A DNA stretch of 64,000 bases, taken from contig CP075367.1 in assembly GCA_019454165.1 (NCBI GenBank), positions 1,962,805 to 2,026,804 of the forward strand, in the 5' to 3' direction. Below the pieces are notes generated by a model that worked only from the letters and a program-made list of their open reading frames with translations, was not told the origin of the DNA and did not search any database. The position numbers and the translations under genes are program-made. The stretch comes from Anaerolineales bacterium. Its GTDB lineage: Bacteria > Chloroflexota > Anaerolineae > Anaerolineales > UBA11579. Positions 16,096 through 25,287 of the stretch are shown here, in pieces. Every line of letters begins with the position of its first letter. Within the stretch, counting starts at the first letter, position 1.

Positions 16096-17161
16096 CCCCC
16101 TGCGCGTGGTTGTGATGCATGGCGACCAGACCGGGGAAGAATTGATGCTGGAAACCCTGCGCGTGGCTCAGGCGCTGGGAATCGACTTTGACTTTCAGGA
16201 TTTTGACCTGAGCCTGGCCAACCGCGAAGCCACCAACAATGAGGTGGTGCACGCGGCCGGCAACGCCATGCTGGAATGCGGCTACGGCTTGAAGGCCGCC
16301 ACGATCACGCCGGAAACCGGCACCCTGGGCAGCCCCAACGCCATCCTGCGCAATGCGATGAAGGCGCAGGTGATCCTGCGCACCGGCCGCCGCATCCCCA
16401 ATGTGCTGCCGGTGGCCGGCGTGCACGCCCCGATCGCGGTGGCGCGCATGGCGGTGGAAGACGCCTATGGCGCCAAGGAATGGCGTGAGACGGTGGACGG
16501 CGACGAGGTCGCCTACCGCACCTCGCAGATCCACCGCTCCACCTGCCAGGCCGTGGCCGAGTTTGCCTTTTTGTACGCCAAGAAGAACGGCGCTACTGTG
16601 TTCGGTGGGCCGAAGTTCACCGTGAGCCCGGTGTACGAAGGCATGTTCAAGGAAGAGATGGACGCGGCCTCCCGCCGCCACCCGGATGTTGAGTACCGCC
16701 CGCTGCTGATCGACGCCACGCTGGCGCTGCTCTTGCAAGCCAACGGGCAGGCGCTGGTGATCCCGGCCATGAACCGCGACGGCGACCTGCTGTCTGACCT
16801 GATCCTGCAGATGTTCGGCAGCATCGCCGGTTCGGAGAGCCTGGTGCTGGCGGTCGACAACGAGACCCAGAGCGTGAAAGCCGTCATGGCCGAGGCGCCG
16901 CACGGCACCGCCCCCGCCCTGGAAGGCAAAGACATTGCCAACCCGATGGGCATGATCCTGGCGCTGGGCGCGCTGCTGAGCTATGTGCCCGGCAAAGCCT
17001 ACGAGCGCGCCTCGCGCGCCATCTACGAAGCCGTGTTCGAAGCCATCCACAATGGGCATGCCACCACCGACCTGGGCGGGCATCTCGGCACCAAAGCCTT
17101 CACGGACGAGATCATTCAACGCGTAGGCACCAAACTTGAAGTGTGGTCTTCGCTTTCCTAA
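16070..17161 (+). CDS. Isocitrate/isopropylmalate-family dehydrogenase
   Basis: A 363-residue protein of the beta-decarboxylating dehydrogenase family. It has the substrate-contact region ATITPETGTLGSPNAILRNA near 80-100, RTGRRIPNVLPVAGV, the metal-binding aspartates in the region of NRDGDLLSDLILQ, and the nucleotide loop EAPHGTAPALEGKDIANPMG. It oxidises isocitrate or a similar 2-hydroxyacid with NAD(P). The family choice is firm, the exact substrate is not. It seems to start at TTG 16070 or GTG 16073 inside the receiver gene; AGAGG lies upstream. Coupled translation with the receiver gene is likely. Confidence 0.85.
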   Translation: MVSTPHKSNPLRVVVMHGDQTGEELMLETLRVAQALGIDFDFQDFDLSLANREATNNEVVHAAGNAMLECGYGLKAATITPETGTLGSPNAILRNAMKAQVILRTGRRIPNVLPVAGVHAPIAVARMAVEDAYGAKEWRETVDGDEVAYRTSQIHRSTCQAVAEFAFLYAKKNGATVFGGPKFTVSPVYEGMFKEEMDAASRRHPDVEYRPLLIDATLALLLQANGQALVIPAMNRDGDLLSDLILQMFGSIAGSESLVLAVDNETQSVKAVMAEAPHGTAPALEGKDIANPMGMILALGALLSYVPGKAYERASRAIYEAVFEAIHNGHATTDLGGHLGTKAFTDEIIQRVGTKLEVWSSLS

Positions 17162-17972
17162 GTCTGCAAGCATATGGGCGGCGCTCAGCCTGCTGATCCT
17201 GGCAGGCTGCGCCGCGCCGCCCGCCCCCGCCACCCCAACCGAAGCCATAAGCACGCCGAGTCCGGTTTTGCCATCGGCAACCGTAGCGCCAGCCACTGCA
17301 ACAGAAATTGCAGATAATAATAATTATGCAATCTCAATTGCAGACATTTACATCCTCTCACCCGGCGATAGTTCGCAGGTCACCTCCCCCATCCAACTGA
17401 CTGCTTGCCTGCAGCCGGGTACAGATGGCCGCGTGATCGTGGAACTGCGCGATGAGGCCGGCCGCATCCTGGCTCGCCAGATCCACGCGATCGAGACAAC
17501 GGATCTGAACATCGAGCTGGCCTTTGAGGTCAGCCGGCCACCCCTGCCGGCCCAACTGAGCGTGCGTACGCTGGACGCCTATGGGCGCACGCAGGCGCTC
17601 AACTCCGTCGAGCTTACGCTATTGAGCGAAGGCCCGGCGACGATCGTGCCGGGCAGCGAGCAGGCCCACATCACATTGAACCAGCCAGCGGACGGGCAAA
17701 GCGTGCCAGCGAATCTAATCGCGGTGAGCGGGACGACTTACGTAGCAGACACGCGCCCGCTCAGCATCCAGCTCATCACCCGTGAGGGCCGGGTGCTGGC
17801 CGCCCGCGAGGTGTACCCGCAGGGCGAACTGAGCCGCCCGGCGATCTTCGAGACCGTGCTGGCTGTGAGCATATCTGAGCCGACCTGGGTGCAGATCGCG
17901 GTGAGCGCGCCCGGGCGCAACAATGCCGGCCCGGCGCATTTTATTGCAGTGGAGGTTTTGCTGGAGCCGTGA
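17136..17972 (+). CDS. Lipoprotein with Thr/Pro/Ser linker and Ig-like domains
   Basis: A 278-residue protein whose TTG start at 17136 lies inside the previous gene. This start supplies the basic residues needed before the signal helix; the lipobox is LAGC with Cys25. A linker rich in T, P, A and S follows, then two segments each of about 80-100 residues with a beta pattern (YILSPGDSSQVTSPIQLTA and ITLNQPADGQSVPANLIAVSG), reminiscent of Gmad2-like immunoglobulin folds. It is surface-anchored and probably binds something; no catalytic motif is seen. Confidence 0.75.
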   Translation: MKCGLRFPKSASIWAALSLLILAGCAAPPAPATPTEAISTPSPVLPSATVAPATATEIADNNNYAISIADIYILSPGDSSQVTSPIQLTACLQPGTDGRVIVELRDEAGRILARQIHAIETTDLNIELAFEVSRPPLPAQLSVRTLDAYGRTQALNSVELTLLSEGPATIVPGSEQAHITLNQPADGQSVPANLIAVSGTTYVADTRPLSIQLITREGRVLAAREVYPQGELSRPAIFETVLAVSISEPTWVQIAVSAPGRNNAGPAHFIAVEVLLEP

Positions 17973-17975
17973 GCT

Positions 17976-18614
17976 CTAGCCCATCAGAATGCGGTAGATC
18001 GCCTGCATAGGCTCCCACACCAGATAGCCAAGCACATCAATTCCCAAACGGGGCAGCAAGAAGATGGTGCCAAGCAGGATCAGCGAGCCATACGGGCGGA
18101 TGGTTTCCATAAAGGCTTTGCCGCTGGGGGGCAGAAAGTAAGTAAGGATCTTTTCGCCATCCAGCGGGAAGATGGGCAGCAGATTAAACAGCATCAGCAG
18201 CAAGTTGATGAACACAAAAGCCTGCAGCAACTGGAAGGGGCTCGGGAACAGCGCGCCGGGCGCAGACATAGCCACCAGCCCCAGCTGATACGGAATGGCC
18301 GCCAGAATGGCCAGGAGCAAGTTGCTGGCCGGGCCAGCCAAGGCCACCAGCATCATGGCGGCCGGGTGGCGGCGCTCCAGGATGGCCGGGTTGACCAGCA
18401 CCGGCTTGGCCCAGCCGAAGCCGGCCACGATGAGCAGCAGCGAGCCCAGCGGGTCCAGATGCGCCAGCGGGTTGAGGGTCAGGCGGCCCATCGAGCGCGG
18501 CATCGGGTCGCCGAAGCGGTCAGCGGTATAGGCGTGGGCGAACTCGTGCACGGTGAAAGCCACGACCAGCACGATGATACGGGCGACCAGATCGGATACG
18601 GTGAGATCGAACAT
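17976..18614 (-). CDS. Site-2-protease-family (M50) membrane metalloprotease
   Basis: A 212-residue membrane protein with the M50 zinc motif HEFAHAY near residue 23 and the second motif NLLPIFPLDGEKIL near 163, in hydrophobic helices. Length fits the short group without a PDZ domain. Members cut transmembrane proteins inside the membrane, often in signalling. TATAAT lies 6 bases before the ATG on the minus strand, so the mRNA is probably leaderless. It converges with the lipoprotein gene, with only 3 bases between stops. Confidence 0.88.
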   Translation of the reverse strand: MFDLTVSDLVARIIVLVVAFTVHEFAHAYTADRFGDPMPRSMGRLTLNPLAHLDPLGSLLLIVAGFGWAKPVLVNPAILERRHPAAMMLVALAGPASNLLLAILAAIPYQLGLVAMSAPGALFPSPFQLLQAFVFINLLLMLFNLLPIFPLDGEKILTYFLPPSGKAFMETIRPYGSLILLGTIFLLPRLGIDVLGYLVWEPMQAIYRILMG

Positions 18615-18667
18615 GCAGGAATTATAGCGGCGGCCGCCAAAAACCCGCGTGATACCATTCCGGCACT

Positions 18668-18868
18668 ATGCTGCCTGAGCTCAAGTTGGATGATGTTGTG
18701 CGTCTGCGCAAAGTGCACCCCTGCGGCAGCACAGATTGGAAGGTCGTGCGCTTGGGCGCGGATATTGGCCTGTTGTGCCTGGGCTGCGGGCGGCGCGTGC
18801 TGCTGGAGCGGCGCCAACTGGCCCACCGCATAAAAAAGATCCTCAACGAAGAAGAAAAACCGAAGTAG
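18668..18868 (+). CDS. DUF951 protein
   Basis: A 66-residue protein that matches the DUF951 pattern: [24 protein letters not shown], then [19 protein letters not shown]. The single Cys of HPCGS and the CLGC pair could bind zinc. The function of the family is not known to me. It lies 11 bases before rsmI and is probably cotranscribed. Confidence 0.85.
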   Translation: MLPELKLDDVVRLRKVHPCGSTDWKVVRLGADIGLLCLGCGRRVLLERRQLAHRIKKILNEEEKPK

Positions 18869-18879
18869 TCTTGGCCCAA

Positions 18880-19725
18880 ATGGCGACTTTATTTCTCGTA
18901 GCCACCCCGATCGGAAACTTGGAAGATATGAGCCCGCGGGCGGTACGCGTGCTGAAAGACGTACGCCTGATCGCAGCCGAAGACACGCGCCACAGCAAAA
19001 AACTGCTGACGCATTTTGATATTCATACGCGCATCACCAGCTACTACGAGCACAACCAAAAACACAAACTGGAGCCGGTGCTGGCTGCCCTGGCCGAGGG
19101 CGACGTTGCCCTGATCTCGGATGCGGGTACGCCGGGCATCAACGACCCCGGCTACCTGCTGGTGCAGGCGGCGTTGGCGGCCGGGCACCAGGTGAGCCCG
19201 GTGCCGGGGCCGAGCGCGCCGCTAGCGGCGCTGGCGGCCAGCGGCCTGCCTACCGACCACTTCGTATATCTGGGCTATTTGCCCCAGAAAGTCAGCGAAC
19301 GGCAGCGCGCCATCCAGGCCGCCGCCGCCCTGCCCTACACGCTGATCTGGCTGGAGAGCCCGCACCGTCTGCAAGCCGCCCTGGCCGACCTGCACAGCGT
19401 GCTGGGCGAACGCCAGATCGCCGTGGCGGCCGAGCTGACCAAGCTGTACGAGCGCTTCTTCCGCGGCACGCTGAGCGAAGCGGCCGCCTTCTACGCCAAA
19501 GAGCCGGCCCGCGGCGAATTCACGCTGGTGGTGGCCGGCGCGGCGCAGGCGGAGCAAAGCTGGGATGAAGAGCAAGTAAAATCAGTGCTGCGCGCCGGGC
19601 TAGAGGACACGCCGCCCTCGCAACTCGCAAAACAAGTCGCAGCCGAGACCGGCTGGCCGCGCAGCCAGGTATATGCGCTGCTGGAGCAACTCCGCAAGGA
19701 AGACAACACCGATGAATCTAAATGA
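18880..19725 (+). CDS. rsmI: 16S rRNA 2'-O-ribose C1402 methyltransferase
   Basis: The 281-residue protein has the RsmI/tetrapyrrole methylase signature [22 protein letters not shown] at its start, [13 protein letters not shown], and [16 protein letters not shown]. It methylates C1402 of 16S rRNA with SAM. The ATG at 18880 gives [13 protein letters not shown]; a TTG nine bases earlier is possible. The stop overlaps the isomerase start by 14 bases. Confidence 0.94.
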   Translation: MATLFLVATPIGNLEDMSPRAVRVLKDVRLIAAEDTRHSKKLLTHFDIHTRITSYYEHNQKHKLEPVLAALAEGDVALISDAGTPGINDPGYLLVQAALAAGHQVSPVPGPSAPLAALAASGLPTDHFVYLGYLPQKVSERQRAIQAAAALPYTLIWLESPHRLQAALADLHSVLGERQIAVAAELTKLYERFFRGTLSEAAAFYAKEPARGEFTLVVAGAAQAEQSWDEEQVKSVLRAGLEDTPPSQLAKQVAAETGWPRSQVYALLEQLRKEDNTDESK

Positions 19726-20764
19726 CCTCGAGCAACTGAAGACACTCGACCCCGAGAACATGATCGGGCATATCAATGGCCTGCCAGACCAGTTGGCAGC
19801 CGCCTGGGCACTGGGGCAAAGCCTGCCGCTGCCCGAACGCCAGGGCATAAAGCAGATCGTCGTTGCCGGCATGGGCGGCTCCGCCATCGGCGCGGACCTG
19901 TTGGCCGCCTACGGCGAGCCGCTGCTCAAGGCCAGCCTGACCACCCATCGCGACTACGGCCTGCCCGCCTGGGTCAACAGCGAAACGCTGGTCGTATGTT
20001 CCTCGCACTCCGGCAATACCGAAGAGACTCTTGAGGCGTACGCAGCCGCCAAGGCTGCCGGCAGCCAGATCCTGGTGGTATGCACCGGCGGCATCCTGGC
20101 CGAGCTGGCCCGCAAGGATGGCCTGCCGCTGTGGCAGTTCGACCACAAGGGCCAGCCGCGTACTGCGGTTGGCTATTCGTTCGGGCTGCTGCTGGCGCTG
20201 GTGGCCCGCTTGGGCCTGCTGCCCGACCCGGCCGCCGAAGTGGCCGATGCTGTCGCGGCCATGAAGGCCCAGCAAGCCAATTTTGTCGCCGAGGTGGCCG
20301 ACACCAGCAACCCGGCCAAGCGCATGGGCGGCCAGTTCGTAGGCCGCTGGGTGACGGTGTACGGCGCCGGCCTGATGGCGCCGGTCGCCCGCCGCTGGAA
20401 GGCGCAGATCAACGAGAACTCCAAGGCGGCCGCCAGCTTTGAGGTCATCCCCGAAACCAATCACAACGCCCTGCAGGGCCTGATGCAGCCTGAGGCGCAG
20501 TTCAACGCCAGCATGGCGCTGTTCCTATCCGCTGCGCACGACCACCCGCGCAACCAGCGCCGCACGCAGCTGACCCGCACGGCGGTGATGGTGGAGGGCC
20601 AGAACACCGACATGATCATGGCCACGGGCGATACGCGCATGGCCAACCTGTGGACCGCGTTGCACTATGGGGATTATGTGAGCTTCTATTTGGCGATGGC
20701 GTATGGGTATGACCCCACGCCGGTGCCTGCGTTGGCCGCGTTCAAGAACGAGATGGCGGGGTAG
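19712..20764 (+). CDS. Bifunctional phosphoglucose/phosphomannose isomerase family
   Basis: A 350-residue SIS-domain enzyme with GMGGSAIGADL near 52, the phosphate-binding SSHSGNTEETL near 92 and an ENSKAAASFEVIPETNHN segment that carries the catalytic Glu/His typical of the archaeal-type PGI/PMI family. It interconverts glucose-6-P or mannose-6-P with fructose-6-P. It starts inside rsmI, so the two are coupled. The product could feed nucleotide-sugar synthesis for the several glycosyltransferases in this window. Confidence 0.88.
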   Translation: MNLNDLEQLKTLDPENMIGHINGLPDQLAAAWALGQSLPLPERQGIKQIVVAGMGGSAIGADLLAAYGEPLLKASLTTHRDYGLPAWVNSETLVVCSSHSGNTEETLEAYAAAKAAGSQILVVCTGGILAELARKDGLPLWQFDHKGQPRTAVGYSFGLLLALVARLGLLPDPAAEVADAVAAMKAQQANFVAEVADTSNPAKRMGGQFVGRWVTVYGAGLMAPVARRWKAQINENSKAAASFEVIPETNHNALQGLMQPEAQFNASMALFLSAAHDHPRNQRRTQLTRTAVMVEGQNTDMIMATGDTRMANLWTALHYGDYVSFYLAMAYGYDPTPVPALAAFKNEMAG

Positions 20765-20770
20765 ACCGGG

Positions 20771-22006
20771 TTATTCCCCGATCCACTCAACGATCGTCGC
20801 TTCGCCCTGCCCCACACCCACGCACATCGTCGCCAAGCCGTAGAACGGCCGCTTCGCCTCCGGAGCGCGGCGGCGCATCTCATGCAGCAGCGTGGTGAGG
20901 ATGCGGGCGCCTGAGCAGCCCAGCGGATGACCCAAAGCGATCGCCCCGCCGTTGACATTGGTGATCTCTTCGCTAATGCCCAGCTCGCGCAGCACGGCCA
21001 GGGATTGCACAGCGAACGCCTCGTTTAGCTCGACCAAGCCAATATCTTCGATACTCAGACCAGCACGCAAGAGCGCCTTGCGCACCGCGGGCACCGGGCC
21101 GATGCCCATGGTGCGCGGCGGCACGCCGGCCGCCGCCGAGGCCACCACGCGGGCCATCGGCTTCAGGCCCAGCGCATTGGCCTTGGCCGCGCTGGTGAGC
21201 AGCAGAGCCGATGCGCCATCATTAAGGCCGGAGGAATTGCCCGCGGTGACCGTGCCATCCTTACGGAAGGCCGGGCGCAGCTTGGCAAGACTTTCCAGGC
21301 TGGTATCGCGGCGGGGGCGCTCATCAGTGTCGACAATCACGGGGTCGCCTTTGCGCTGAGGTACCGACACCGGCAATATCTCATCCTTGAAGCGCCCGGC
21401 ATCCATCGCAGCGAGGGCACGCTGGTGGCTTTGCAGCGCGAAACGATCCTGCTCCTCGCGCGAGATCGGTTTCTCGTCGTACAGGTTCTCGGCCGTCTCC
21501 CCCATCGAGTCGTTGCCGTAAGCGTCTTTTAGTTTCTGGTTGGGGAAACGCCAGCCGAGCGTGGTGTCCCACATGGTGACATTGCCATACTCGTAGGCCT
21601 GGGCAGCCTTGGCGACGGAATACGGCGAGCGGGTCATGCTCTCCACGCCAGCCGCAATATACACATCCCCCTCGCCGGCTTTGATAGCGCGGGCCGCCAG
21701 GTTGACTGCGTTCAAGCCCGAGGCACACAGGCGGTTGACGGTGACAGCCGGCACTTCCACCGGCAGGCCAGCCAGCAGCACGGCCATGCGGGCCACGTTG
21801 CGGTTGTCCTCGCCGGCCTGATTGGCACAACCCATGATGACTTCTTCGATCTGGCTCGGATCAATGCCGGTGCGCTCGACCAGTCCTTTGAGGACGAGGC
21901 CTGCCATATCATCCGGCCGCACCGCGGCCAGGGAGCCGCCCAGTGCGCCGATGGGCGTACGGACGCCATCTATGATCACAGCTTCGTTCATCGCAAGTTC
22001 TTTCAT
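20771..22006 (-). CDS. Acetyl-CoA acetyltransferase (thiolase)
   Basis: A full-length thiolase with the acyl-cysteine motif [11 protein letters not shown], the NEAFAVQ motif, [16 protein letters not shown], and a C-terminal [10 protein letters not shown] with the second active Cys. It condenses or cleaves acyl-CoA in fatty-acid or butanoate metabolism. TATAAT on the minus strand at 22021-22016 lies 9 bases before the ATG at 22006; ATGs at 22012 and 21991 are also in frame. The last begins with the usual family start [13 protein letters not shown]. Confidence 0.93.
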   Translation of the reverse strand: MKELAMNEAVIIDGVRTPIGALGGSLAAVRPDDMAGLVLKGLVERTGIDPSQIEEVIMGCANQAGEDNRNVARMAVLLAGLPVEVPAVTVNRLCASGLNAVNLAARAIKAGEGDVYIAAGVESMTRSPYSVAKAAQAYEYGNVTMWDTTLGWRFPNQKLKDAYGNDSMGETAENLYDEKPISREEQDRFALQSHQRALAAMDAGRFKDEILPVSVPQRKGDPVIVDTDERPRRDTSLESLAKLRPAFRKDGTVTAGNSSGLNDGASALLLTSAAKANALGLKPMARVVASAAAGVPPRTMGIGPVPAVRKALLRAGLSIEDIGLVELNEAFAVQSLAVLRELGISEEITNVNGGAIALGHPLGCSGARILTTLLHEMRRRAPEAKRPFYGLATMCVGVGQGEATIVEWIGE

Positions 22007-22043
22007 CGTCATAGGATTATAGCTTCGCAGTCTTCGTCAACTC

Positions 22044-22652
22044 TCAGACCGGCTTCTGTGCCAGCAGGCCGATAAAGGTGCCGAAGAGATAGGACGTCTC
22101 GCGTACCGGCTGCAGGCCGGCGCCCGCCAGCAGGCTGCGCAGCTCCGCCCGGCCATACACACGGCCGAGCCAGGCGCGGGTACGCGGCGAAGGCAGCATG
22201 CGCAGCAGCCCGGCAACGCCGTGGCGGCTGGGCACACCCACGAACACCAGCCCGCCCGGCTTGGCCAGGGCGGCCATGCTGGCCACGGCCTCCTGCGGGG
22301 GGTCGATCTCCTCGATCGAGGAGGAATTCCACACCAGGTCAAGCGAGTTTGCTTGCAGGGCGGGTTTGAACAGGTCGGTCAGCAGAAAAGAAGCGGAAAA
22401 GCCGGCGATGTTTGCCTGGGTGTAGTCCTCCAGGTTCAGGTCGGCGGCGATGCTGAGGGCAACGCCGGGCTGGCTGGCGAGCAGGTGGGCGGCGAAGCCG
22501 CTGCCGCAGGCCACCTCCGCCAGGCGCAGCCCTTGCCGGCCAGCCAGTGCATGGCGGGCCAGGAAGCTCACCAGGCCCTTGTTCATTTGCAGGCGCAGCC
22601 ACTGGTATGGGCGCGTCGCTTCTAGACGATGCAGCCAGATGCGCTCAGCCAT
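22044..22652 (-). CDS. Class I SAM-dependent methyltransferase
   Basis: A 202-residue protein with a SAM-binding glycine motif (LAEVACGSGFAAHLL) near residue 43-57, an acidic residue at the end of strand 2 (IAADLN), and LDLVWNSSSIEEI at motif II. The target is unknown. It lies 6 bases after the GT2 glycosyltransferase gene on the same strand, so it may modify a glycan or lipid built by that enzyme. Confidence 0.8.
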   Translation of the reverse strand: MAERIWLHRLEATRPYQWLRLQMNKGLVSFLARHALAGRQGLRLAEVACGSGFAAHLLASQPGVALSIAADLNLEDYTQANIAGFSASFLLTDLFKPALQANSLDLVWNSSSIEEIDPPQEAVASMAALAKPGGLVFVGVPSRHGVAGLLRMLPSPRTRAWLGRVYGRAELRSLLAGAGLQPVRETSYLFGTFIGLLAQKPV

Positions 22653-22658
22653 GCAGCA

Positions 22659-23381
22659 TCAATCCCGCCCGGTGATAAAACGCAGGCGCAGACTAAAGAT
22701 GCGCAAGATGTAGCGCAAGCCGGTGATAAAGAAGCTGATGAGCGAAGGCGCAGACTTGGAAATGCCTACGCTGCGATCCCGGAAATACCAGCCCACCTCT
22801 TTGATCTTGAGGCCGGCGCGATGGGCGTCGTAGATAAATTCAATGAAATAGTCACCGTATCCAAAGGGAATAAAGGTGACGTAGTCGAACACTTCACGGC
22901 GAATGGCGATGAAGCCACTGTCGTAATCCCGCACGGCATTGTTGAGCACGATCCGCGCCAGGGCGTTGATGGCGCGGCTGGCCAGGGTGCGCAGCGGATG
23001 GCGGTTGTCGCTGCCGCCCTCGACGTAGCGCGAGCCAATGGCGATGTGATATTCGTCGAGCTGCTCGATCAGCTGGTTCATCACGGCGGCCGGCATGGTC
23101 ATATCCGCATCCATCCAGCCCAGAATGTCGCCCTCGGCCTCGAGGATGCCGCGGTGGAAGGCGGCCGCCAGCCCGCGCGCCTTGCGGCGGATCAGGCGCA
23201 GGCCGGGGTAGTCCAGGCCGGCGACCACATCCGCGGTGCCATCCGGCGAGGCATCATCCACCACGATGACTTCGAGCGGAGCTTCGATGTTGGCGTACAA
23301 GGACTCCACCAGGTCGGCGATGTGCTCTTTCTCGTTGTAGGTGGGCACAATGATGGAAACGCGGCTGTTCTTGGGGCGCAT
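22659..23381 (-). CDS. GT2 glycosyltransferase, dolichol-phosphate mannose synthase-like
   Basis: A 240-residue protein with the GT-A start SIIVPTYNEKEHI, VVDDASPDGTADVV and the DADMTMP metal site near 103, in the polyprenol-phosphate mannosyltransferase pattern. It would load a sugar from GDP- or UDP-sugar onto undecaprenyl phosphate. It lacks C-terminal membrane helices seen in some relatives, though the last 40 residues are partly hydrophobic. TATAAT lies 8 bases before the ATG, so the message is probably leaderless. The PIG-V-like enzyme at 28578 is a possible user of its product. Confidence 0.88.
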   Translation of the reverse strand: MRPKNSRVSIIVPTYNEKEHIADLVESLYANIEAPLEVIVVDDASPDGTADVVAGLDYPGLRLIRRKARGLAAAFHRGILEAEGDILGWMDADMTMPAAVMNQLIEQLDEYHIAIGSRYVEGGSDNRHPLRTLASRAINALARIVLNNAVRDYDSGFIAIRREVFDYVTFIPFGYGDYFIEFIYDAHRAGLKIKEVGWYFRDRSVGISKSAPSLISFFITGLRYILRIFSLRLRFITGRD

Positions 23382-23446
23382 AGCGCACCATTATAAAGGC
23401 GCAATTATTTTTGCGCTCAGGCCGTATACTTCGCTGCGGAGCGTAC

Positions 23447-24352
23447 ATGTCCATTCCATATCTTGGTGAAATTGCCGGCCTGGCCACTGCGGTCTTCTTC
23501 GCAGGCGGGGCGTCGTTCTTTACATTGAGCTCGCGCCTGGCGGGCTCACAGGTGGTGAACCGCACGCGCCTGCTGGTGGCGACGCTGATCCTGCTCGGGC
23601 TGCACCTGCTGCTCTACGGAAGCCTCATCCCCGAGGCCAGCAGCGAGCGCTGGATCTGGCTTGGCCTGTCGGGCGTGATCGGTCTCTCACTCGGCGACGC
23701 AGCCCTGTTCCAGGCCTTTGTGCAGTTGGGCACCCGCCTGACCATGCTGGTGTTCAGCACCGCTCCGGTGGTGGCCGCCGTTCTCGGCTACTTCCTGTTT
23801 GGCGAGACCCTGAATGCGGTGCAGATCCTCGGCATGCTGCTTGGGCTCGGCGGCGTGGTCTGGGTGGTGTCCGAGCAGGAGGGCGAGCAACGCAGCCGCT
23901 CGGAGCAACGTGTGTATCTGTACGGGCTGCTGTTTGCCTTCCTGGCCGCGCTGGGGCAGGCTCTGGGCGCCATAACCGCCAAGTACGGCCTGGCGGGAGA
24001 TTTCCCCGCGCTGTCGGCCCAGGTGCTTCGCATGCTGGCCGCGACCACAAGCATTTGGCTGTTCACTATGCTGCGCGGCCAGGCAGCCAGCACCTTCACC
24101 ACCTTGCGCGCGCAGCCCAAGGCCTTCGGCCTGCTCGTGATCGGCTCGCTGTTCGGGCCGGTGAGCGGCGTGTGGCTGTCTTTGGTGGCGATCCAAAATA
24201 CTGAAGTGGGCGTGGCCAGCACCCTTATAGCGATGGTGCCGATCTTCCTGCTGCCGATCGGGTACTTTGTGTTCAAGGAAAAGTTGAGCCCGCGCGGCAT
24301 CCTGGGCACAGTCGTCGCGCTGGCCGGCGTGGCCATCCTGTTCCTGGCATGA
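23447..24352 (+). CDS. EamA/DMT-family transporter
   Basis: A 301-residue protein of about ten hydrophobic segments in two EamA repeats; the end of each shows the family's typical segment (LFGETLNAVQILGMLLGLGGV and FKEKLSPRGILGTVVALAGV). It exports metabolites or amino acids; the cargo is unknown. The ATG at 23447 is chosen because the upstream extension is not hydrophobic; a TATACT at 23424-23429 precedes it. It runs into the aldolase gene, 16 bases away. Confidence 0.85.
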   Translation: MSIPYLGEIAGLATAVFFAGGASFFTLSSRLAGSQVVNRTRLLVATLILLGLHLLLYGSLIPEASSERWIWLGLSGVIGLSLGDAALFQAFVQLGTRLTMLVFSTAPVVAAVLGYFLFGETLNAVQILGMLLGLGGVVWVVSEQEGEQRSRSEQRVYLYGLLFAFLAALGQALGAITAKYGLAGDFPALSAQVLRMLAATTSIWLFTMLRGQAASTFTTLRAQPKAFGLLVIGSLFGPVSGVWLSLVAIQNTEVGVASTLIAMVPIFLLPIGYFVFKEKLSPRGILGTVVALAGVAILFLA

Positions 24353-24368
24353 CCGTATAATGACGCGC

Positions 24369-25280
24369 ATGCCCTCCCCCAACCTGACCCACCCCCTCTC
24401 TGGCGTATATACCGCGGCGGTGACTCCGCTCACGGCGCAAGGCACGCTTGACCTGGCCGCCTGGCCCGGCTTGCTCAGCTTCTTCGCCGAGCGCGGCGCC
24501 CATGGCGCCCTGCTGCTCGGCACCACTGGCGAAGGCACCAGCTTTTCTGTCGCCGAGCGCATCAGCATCTTCACGGCTGCGGCGGCCAGGCGGCCCGCAG
24601 AGTTCCGCCTACTGGCAGGCACGGGTACGCCCAGCCTCACCGAGACGATCGGCTTGAACCAGGCTGCATTCGAACTGGGCTTTGAAGCCGTGGTCGTGCT
24701 GCCGCCCTATTTCATGCGCAATGCCAGCGAGGATGGCCTGTTCGACTGGTACAGCCAGGTGATCGAGCGCAGCGTGCCCGAGGGCGGCTGGCTGCTGGGC
24801 TATCACATTCCGGCGGTGAGCGGCGTGCCGCTGCCGCTGAGCCTGCTGCAGCGCCTGCAGGCCGCCTACCCCACGCGCTTCGCCGGGCTGAAGGACTCGA
24901 CCGGCGATCTGGCATCGGCGGTGGCCTACGCCGAAGGGCTGCCGGGCTGCGCGGTGCTGGTGGGCAACGACAAGCTGATGACCAGCGGCATGCAAGCCGG
25001 TGCGGCCGGCTGCATCACGGCCCTGGCCAACCTGCGCTGTGCCGAGCTGCGCGCAGTCTATGAAGGCTTCTTATGGGGCAAGGATGCCAGCGCGCACCAG
25101 GCTACGTTGGATGCGGCCCGCACCGCCATGGATGCGGTGCCGCCCGCCCCGGCTTACCTGAAGGCCATGCTGCACACCCAGCACAACTTCCTGCAATGGC
25201 CTGTGCGCAGCCCGCTGCAGGACCTCACGCCAGAGCGTGCACAGCAATCGGCGGACGCTCTGCTAGCCCTGCCGGCTTAG
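24369..25280 (+). CDS. DapA/N-acetylneuraminate lyase-family aldolase
   Basis: A 303-residue TIM-barrel enzyme with LLLGTTGEGTSFS, the Schiff-base Lys in FAGLKDSTGDL near 176, and the Tyr in GYHIPAVSG near 146. The family makes or cleaves 2-keto acids; dihydrodipicolinate synthase, KDG aldolase and N-acetylneuraminate lyase cannot be told apart here. TATAAT at 24356-24361 overlaps the upstream in-frame ATG (24360) and lies 7 bases before the ATG at 24369, which is therefore the likely start of a leaderless message. Confidence 0.85.
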   Translation: MPSPNLTHPLSGVYTAAVTPLTAQGTLDLAAWPGLLSFFAERGAHGALLLGTTGEGTSFSVAERISIFTAAAARRPAEFRLLAGTGTPSLTETIGLNQAAFELGFEAVVVLPPYFMRNASEDGLFDWYSQVIERSVPEGGWLLGYHIPAVSGVPLPLSLLQRLQAAYPTRFAGLKDSTGDLASAVAYAEGLPGCAVLVGNDKLMTSGMQAGAAGCITALANLRCAELRAVYEGFLWGKDASAHQATLDAARTAMDAVPPAPAYLKAMLHTQHNFLQWPVRSPLQDLTPERAQQSADALLALPA

Positions 25281-25287
25281 CGCAGCC

